23,647 nucleotides of DNA from Candidatus Peregrinibacteria bacterium (GTDB taxonomy: Bacteria; Patescibacteriota; Gracilibacteria; UM-FILTER-43-11): the NCBI GenBank assembly GCA_030618315.1, contig JAUXDO010000004.1, positions 1 to 23,647 on the forward strand. Reading direction: 5' to 3'. Both the position numbers and the translations under genes were made by a program. The notes beneath the pieces were generated by a model, which was not told the origin of the DNA, did not search any database, and saw only the letters and a program-made list of their open reading frames with translations. Shown here piece after piece: positions 19,495 to 23,647 of this stretch (positions are counted from its first letter, which is position 1; each line of letters begins with the position of its first letter).

Positions 19495-21534
19495 ATGAGC
19501 CCAAAAAGAAAAAAAACCAGCATCAAACTAAATCCGTTAGGGGGCCATTTTTTCGACATAAAACCACCAAAAGGAGGCACTAGACCACCCTCAAATAAAA
19601 CATTAAAAGGCTTCTGGAGGTTTTTTTGGATAGCTATAGTCATTTTTCTGATTATAAACCTCGCAAACATCTACATGCGTGGAAAGGATATCGCAATTGA
19701 GAATCAGGATGTAGCGATGGATGGTTATGATTATTTAAACAAAGCAATCCACTCACTCGAAGTACAGGATTATAAAAATGCTGACTTGTGGTTTAAGAGT
19801 TCTGAAATAAAATTTGAAGAGCTTGCAGAAAATACTAAGCATTTAACATCTCAGGCAAATGGATTAATTGATGAAGGGTTATATCTGGATATGGCTGGAA
19901 AATTAATTGAAAGCGGAATTTCTGTATCTAAAATAGGACAAAAACTTGTAGCTTTTCAAAAAGAGGCAGCCTTAATACCAGAAATTTTTGTTAACGGATA
20001 TGCCGAAGATGCAGATGACAATCCAAAACTCACATCAATAATCAAAGAAGAAAAAGAAAGATTTAACGAGATTAACGAAGAAACAATTAAAATCCAAAAC
20101 AACATAACAACGCTTAACAGCAATATTCTTCCATCTGATCTCCAGAATAAAATCCAAAAAGGACAGGAACAAATAGCTCAGATATTGGCTTTAACAAGGG
20201 AAGTTAATCTTAATTTTGAAGTTTTTCTCAAAATGCTTGGAGACGATGTTCCACATACTTACCTGATTCTATTTCAGAATAATCATGAGCTAAGAGCCAC
20301 AGGAGGATTTATCGGTTCATACATGATAGTCGATGTTAACGATGGATTGATTACAAAAATGGAAGCTAAAGATGTTTATGAAAGAGACGGACAGCTCACC
20401 GAAATCATTGACTCTCCACCGGGGATTAAGCAAGTATCTGAAAGATTATTTATGAGGGATTCAAATTACAGCCCAAATTTTCCTACGTCCGCGGAAAGGG
20501 TAATGTGGTTCTTAGAACACAGTCAGGGGCCATCCGTCGACACGGTAATTGCCATCGATCAAACGCTTGTAGAAGGCATTTTAGAGCTTACTGGACCAAT
20601 CGTTCTTAAGCATTTTCCATTCCAGATAAAAGCTGATAATTTCAATAAAATCATCTCTTACTACATAGAATCAAAGATCAGCGAGACATCCACACCAAAA
20701 CAATTGCTATTTGATTTCATTCCTGTTTTTAAAGAAAAAATGCTTTCGATGGAAAACTTCAGAGGTCTTGGTGAATTACTTAAAGAAAAGATCAGTAGTC
20801 GCCACATTCAGGCATATTCAAAAGATGCGAATGTTCAGATGTTGATTGAAAAATTTGGAGTTGATGGAAAGACAATAGCGCCGGAAGAAAAAACAGACTA
20901 TTTATCAATTATTTCCACAAACATCGGAGGGAATAAGAGTGATAAATATATAGAAACCGATATTGAGCATCATACTGACATCGCTCGTTCCGGGCTTATT
21001 ACAAACGATTTATACATTACAAAAACTCACACATGGGAGGAAAAAGATTTTGATGACTGGGAAACTTTAATAAGCAGATATGGAACAGGTGAAGAAAATA
21101 TAGAAACAGTTAGATTTATTTTAGGGGAGGGGAGGAATCTTGATTACATGAGAATTTACGTTCCAAAAAACAGTCAAATTATTGAAGTCGAAGGAATAAC
21201 CATCGAAGACATAAAACTTGAAGAGGAAGATGGGTACACAGTATTCGTTTTTGAGTTCGGAAAAATTGAAGCAGGCGAAAGTAAGACAATCGACATCCAA
21301 TATGAATTACCTTTTACGCTCTCATTTTTTCCATCGGACAACTACAAATTCATTGCTCAAAAACAGGCAGGGGCGGAAAATCAGACACTTACTAAAACGC
21401 TTGAAATAGACGAATATCTGGATATTATAAAAAGCTTTCCTCAGTCTACTACATGGTTTTCTCTGATGCCTGTCGTGGAATCAATATTCAATCAAAACTT
21501 GATTTTTATATCAGCGATCAGGAAAACAATATAA
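19495..21534 (+). CDS. DUF4012 membrane protein
   Basis: 679 residues from the ATG at 19495. A basic, proline-containing cytoplasmic N-terminus is followed by one membrane segment (about 40-62) and a long helical region (about 70-250, rich in E, K, N, I). The DUF4012 core starts P-H-T-Y-L-I-L-F-Q-N-N-H-E-L-R-A-T-G-G-F-I-G-S, which is diagnostic of the family. Beyond it lies an all-beta-like tail ending in a hydrophobic stretch. DUF4012 proteins are common in CPR and Gram-positive bacteria, are thought to act at the cell surface, and sometimes lie near envelope polysaccharide genes; activity is unknown. A TTG 24 nt upstream keeps the frame open, but the ATG gives the usual basic start. No SD and no clear promoter. 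Confidence 0.85.
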   Translation: MSPKRKKTSIKLNPLGGHFFDIKPPKGGTRPPSNKTLKGFWRFFWIAIVIFLIINLANIYMRGKDIAIENQDVAMDGYDYLNKAIHSLEVQDYKNADLWFKSSEIKFEELAENTKHLTSQANGLIDEGLYLDMAGKLIESGISVSKIGQKLVAFQKEAALIPEIFVNGYAEDADDNPKLTSIIKEEKERFNEINEETIKIQNNITTLNSNILPSDLQNKIQKGQEQIAQILALTREVNLNFEVFLKMLGDDVPHTYLILFQNNHELRATGGFIGSYMIVDVNDGLITKMEAKDVYERDGQLTEIIDSPPGIKQVSERLFMRDSNYSPNFPTSAERVMWFLEHSQGPSVDTVIAIDQTLVEGILELTGPIVLKHFPFQIKADNFNKIISYYIESKISETSTPKQLLFDFIPVFKEKMLSMENFRGLGELLKEKISSRHIQAYSKDANVQMLIEKFGVDGKTIAPEEKTDYLSIISTNIGGNKSDKYIETDIEHHTDIARSGLITNDLYITKTHTWEEKDFDDWETLISRYGTGEENIETVRFILGEGRNLDYMRIYVPKNSQIIEVEGITIEDIKLEEEDGYTVFVFEFGKIEAGESKTIDIQYELPFTLSFFPSDNYKFIAQKQAGAENQTLTKTLEIDEYLDIIKSFPQSTTWFSLMPVVESIFNQNLIFISAIRKTI

Positions 21535-21552
21535 GAACTGTTTGAGTGCAAA

Positions 21553-21670
21553 CGTGGACCTGCTTCGCGTGGACCTGCTTCGCGTGGATGTGCTTCGCGT
21601 GGATGTTGGTCTGAGTACAGACCTGTGGATGTTGTTCGGAGTACCTCTCGTGGATGTGCTTCGCGTTGAT
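21553..21670. repeat. 15-bp tandem repeats, left arm of an inverted repeat locus
   Basis: Three units of 15 bp on the pattern CGTGGAcctGCTTCG (21553-21567, 21568-21582, 21583-21597), then degenerate GTGGATGTTG words and a small hairpin GGTCTG-AGTA-CAGACC (21608-21623). The words are the reverse complement of CATCCACGCG words in the right arm at 21790-21930. An open frame across this arm (Val-Asp-Leu-Leu-Arg repeats) is a by-product of the 15-bp period. Confidence 0.9.
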
Positions 21671-21707
21671 TACATTTTCTTACATAGTGAACTACTAATT
21701 GGTTTAC

Positions 21708-21729
21708 ATTTTTTTACTTGTAAAAAAAT
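21708..21729. repeat. A/T hairpin in the centre of the inverted repeat locus
   Basis: ATTTTTTTAC and GTAAAAAAAT form a perfect 10-bp stem with a TT loop. It is weak as a terminator (no GC stem), but it is the only terminator-like site after the DUF4012 gene. Confidence 0.6.
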
Positions 21730-21789
21730 ATCTCATAGTATAAAAATAGCACCCATATAAAAAAAACGTAATCCACGCCCGTCAGGGCT

Positions 21790-21930
21790 CATCAACGCGA
21801 GTACTCGAGCAACATCCACGCGAGGTAATCCGAGTTCATCCACGCGAGTACTCGAGCAACATCCACGCGAGGTAGTCCGAGCTCATCAACGCGAGTACTC
21901 GAGCAACATCCACGCGAGGTACTCCTCGCA
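21790..21930. repeat. Three 47-bp tandem repeats, right arm of an inverted repeat locus
   Basis: Units 21790-21836, 21837-21883 and 21884-21930. Each runs CATC(A/C)ACGCGAGTACTCGAG, then CAACATCCACGCGAGGTA and a variable end of about 9 nt. Differences are few: 2-4 between units 1 and 2, more at the end of unit 3. Each contains the 8-bp palindrome GAGTACTC and two CATCnACGCGAG half-units. It ends 3 bp before the stop of the acidic lipoprotein gene. GC content is well above the surroundings. Confidence 0.93.
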
Positions 21931-21933
21931 GTA

Positions 21934-22734
21934 TCACTGCTGTTCCATCATTTCATTAATAGCATCCTGCATAAGCGCAGGGTCAATTGTAGGCGTTTCA
22001 GCAGTATCTTTATCCAATTGTTTTTGGTCTTCGAGTGGTACCGGATCACCATATTTCCAATCTAGATAAGGCTGATATCTGTCTGTAGCTGCAGATTCTG
22101 CAGCTTCATAATCAGTTTCATCTTTATCATTGGCTTCACTATCACTATCTCCATCTACTTGAGCTTCATCAATTGGTTTTTCGTTTTCAATTGTATCTTC
22201 ATCATCATCATCATCTTCGTCATCATCATCTTCATCGCGATCAGAATCAGCTTCCATATCAGGGTCGTCATTAGGGTCTGATTCATCCGGTAATCTGGCT
22301 GTCTGATCATCTGTTTTTCCCGGTTTGATATTATCCAGTTCTTCAGTTAATTTACCAAGCTCATTCTTACTGTCATCGCTTGCAGATGCTTCCATGGCAG
22401 CATCAAAAGTGCTTTCAGCGTGGTCTTTTGTGTCATTGATATCTTGTTGAGCTTCTGATCGATTAGCTTCGTTGCCGATATGATCAGCTGAATTTTGAGC
22501 TTCTCCAATTTCATCAACGGCAATATTTGCATCATCAAGAATTGCTTTATCATCCTGAGCATAAACAGTAGGAATAAGAGCTATTGGCGCATTACCTTCA
22601 AGCACTGCGTCTATTCTGTCTAAAGCAGCCTCAGCTTTATCTAAGTGATAAGAATATGTATTCATTCTCATATACTGATAAGTACAACCAGCAACAACAG
22701 CGATAAGAACAATAATTAGTAGAATTTTTTTCAT
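21934..22734 (-). CDS. Acidic lipoprotein of unknown function
   Basis: 266 residues. A lipoprotein signal ends V-A-G-C (Cys17). A helical segment with D/E/A/N follows, then a highly acidic low-complexity stretch (about 150-205) including runs of D and E, encoded by TCATCATCA-type trinucleotide repeats at about 22199-22238. A short, less biased C-terminus (P-Y-L-D-W-K-Y-G-D-P-V-P) is present. I-P-T-V-Y-A-Q at about residue 56-62 resembles a second signal-type segment common in CPR exported proteins. I recognise no domain. The acidic run suggests cation binding or a spacer, but this is a guess. No SD. Next to the 47-bp tandem repeats. Confidence 0.7.
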   Translation of the reverse strand: MKKILLIIVLIAVVAGCTYQYMRMNTYSYHLDKAEAALDRIDAVLEGNAPIALIPTVYAQDDKAILDDANIAVDEIGEAQNSADHIGNEANRSEAQQDINDTKDHAESTFDAAMEASASDDSKNELGKLTEELDNIKPGKTDDQTARLPDESDPNDDPDMEADSDRDEDDDDEDDDDDEDTIENEKPIDEAQVDGDSDSEANDKDETDYEAAESAATDRYQPYLDWKYGDPVPLEDQKQLDKDTAETPTIDPALMQDAINEMMEQQ

Positions 22735-22918
22735 AGTTAGGTTTATTAGAATTTATGTCTAGAATCAATATACATGAAAAAAGAAAATAGAAAAGCTTGA
22801 TGTGATTTCTATATTTTTAATTATAAAAATATGAATACATTATTTGTACACGAGTAAAAAATGTGTTCATTTTAATATAGAACAAATAGGCTGATTGTCC
22901 TTATTTTAGGAATTATTC

Positions 22919-23239
22919 TTAATCCTCCACAAGCTCACTTTCAGGAAGTTCATTTATCGGACCAATAAGGTGTTCTAAATTTATCCGTAAGTGTTTGACA
23001 AGGTATATTTTTGCATCTTCATCTGACATTTCTTCAAATATTTCCTCAATCATTGTTTTTGTTAGTACATTCTTTGTCTTATTTCTTCTGTTTTTTGCCA
23101 TCTCCCGACCAATTTCAACAAGATCCTGAACATCCATTTCATTATTGTGGAAGTCTATAGGAGTATTGTACATAGCCATTTTAACTCTTGCAGGATCAGT
23201 CTCCTCATTAATATATTTTTCAAATTTAAAATCAGTCAT
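22919..23239 (-). CDS. Small hypothetical protein
   Basis: 106 residues, soluble, mostly helical by composition, acidic C-terminus (E-S-E-L-V-E-D). It has no signal, membrane segment, cysteine cluster or motif I recognise. The reading frame is clean from an ATG at 23239 and is the only long one there. It follows nth by 48 bp on the same strand and may have its own promoter overlapping the nth 3' end. Confidence 0.65.
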   Translation of the reverse strand: MTDFKFEKYINEETDPARVKMAMYNTPIDFHNNEMDVQDLVEIGREMAKNRRNKTKNVLTKTMIEEIFEEMSDEDAKIYLVKHLRINLEHLIGPINELPESELVED

Positions 23240-23277
23240 ATTAAATTTATGATTTATTTGGATTAAAAGTGTAGCAG

Positions 23278-23306
23278 ATTATAATTGTTATGTCAATATA
23301 TTGCAA
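23278..23306 (-). promoter_or_regulatory. Possible promoter of the small hypothetical gene
   Basis: On the minus strand TTGCAA (23306-23301), 17-bp spacer, perfect TATAAT (23283-23278). The -35 lies inside the 3' end of nth. Confidence 0.45.
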
Positions 23307-23647
23307 ATTGGACACTTTTTTTTATCATGCCCTCTTGCAGAACAATATTCACGACCAAAATATATCATTTGAAGATGTAATTTATTCCATCTCTCTTTTG
23401 GGAATAATCTCTTCAAATCCTTTTCAGTCTGCACAACATTTTTTCCGTTCGATAATCCCCATCTTTTTGCTAGACGATGAATATGTGTATCAACAGGGAA
23501 GGCCGAATGGCCGAATGCTTGCGACATAACGACTGATGCGGTTTTATGTCCAACACCCGGTAGTGATTCTAAATCCTCAAAATTATCCGGCACAACTCCT
23601 TCAAATCTTTTAATTAGCATCTTAGATAAAGCTTTGATGTTTTTGGA
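23288..23647 (-). CDS. nth: Endonuclease III, 5' part outside the window
   Basis: DNA glycosylase/AP lyase that removes oxidised pyrimidines in base excision repair. The last 119 codons are visible; the frame stays open to the window edge (S-K-N-I-K-A-L-S-K before the Met at 23620), so the gene runs off the end. The helix-hairpin-helix L-P-G-V-G-H-K-T-A carries the catalytic Lys, and V-D-T-H-I-H-R the catalytic Asp. The C-terminal iron-sulfur loop is unusual: C-x9-C-x2-C and then the stop after four residues, instead of the classical C-x6-C-x2-C-x5-C, so the fourth ligand is absent. Confidence 0.92.
   Translation of the reverse strand, partial: SKNIKALSKMLIKRFEGVVPDNFEDLESLPGVGHKTASVVMSQAFGHSAFPVDTHIHRLAKRWGLSNGKNVVQTEKDLKRLFPKERWNKLHLQMIYFGREYCSARGHDKKKCPICNILT

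Noticed and set aside
21542..21760. Frame with Val-Asp-Leu-Leu-Arg repeats
   Set aside because: The repeats come from the 15-bp tandem DNA repeat; the rest of the frame is A/T-rich non-coding sequence and there is no SD or promoter.
21790..21930. CRISPR array
   Set aside because: The 47-bp units are joined head to tail with no unique spacers of constant length, and no cas genes are nearby.

Overview
The window looks like a piece of a candidate phyla radiation (Patescibacteria) chromosome, most likely of the Peregrinibacteria/Gracilibacteria side. The sequence is AT-rich and most genes start without a Shine-Dalgarno (SD) sequence. There is a compact pilus operon of the CPR type and a DUF4012 membrane protein. 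A release factor 2 gene shows that UGA is a stop codon here, which argues against the UGA=Gly groups (Absconditabacteria and UGA-recoding Gracilibacteria). The lineage is an inference; no rRNA or ribosomal protein marker is present.

Layout. Left (1-1758): the 3' end of ruvX, then convergent nadE preceded by an SPFH/prohibitin gene. 1759-3310: a large nested inverted repeat and a lipoprotein gene with a C-terminal AgmX/TonB-like domain. 3315-4756: radA behind a promoter with a LexA-type box and a strongly structured leader. 4795-8080 (minus strand): tatD, a GyrI-like membrane protein, tRNA-Leu(UAG), def, and prfB with a predicted +1 frameshift. 8212-14347: type IV pilus operon (PilN-like protein with cytoplasmic repeats, PilO-like, PilB/GspE ATPase, PilC/GspF, prepilin), ending in a bidirectional terminator shared with nusA. 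14360-16362 (minus): nusA and recX. 16423-19072 (minus): two tandem paralogous secreted CAP-domain genes, each a full cassette with its own promoter, leader and terminator. 19495-21534: DUF4012 protein. Right end: a tandem/inverted repeat locus, an acidic lipoprotein, a small unknown gene and the truncated nth (endonuclease III).

Two things stand out. First, three exported-protein genes (2203-3246, 16470-17633, 17844-18977) share an N-terminal module of about 85 residues with an invariant C-x17-C spacing. The same genes share a perfect TTGACA-N16-TATAAT promoter, a boxA-like leader motif, a strong SD and a GC-rich terminator. The other genes mostly lack these signals, so this looks like a separately controlled, possibly transferred, family of surface proteins whose C-terminal domain has been swapped (AgmX versus CAP).

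Second, nearly every intergenic gap holds word repeats with a 7-nt period. The words differ from gap to gap, and the arrays are often followed by their own reverse complement. Two gaps also carry a perfect GC-rich palindrome at the centre. One 75-bp element of this kind occurs twice in opposite orientation (96% identical) and supplies the last codons of recX.
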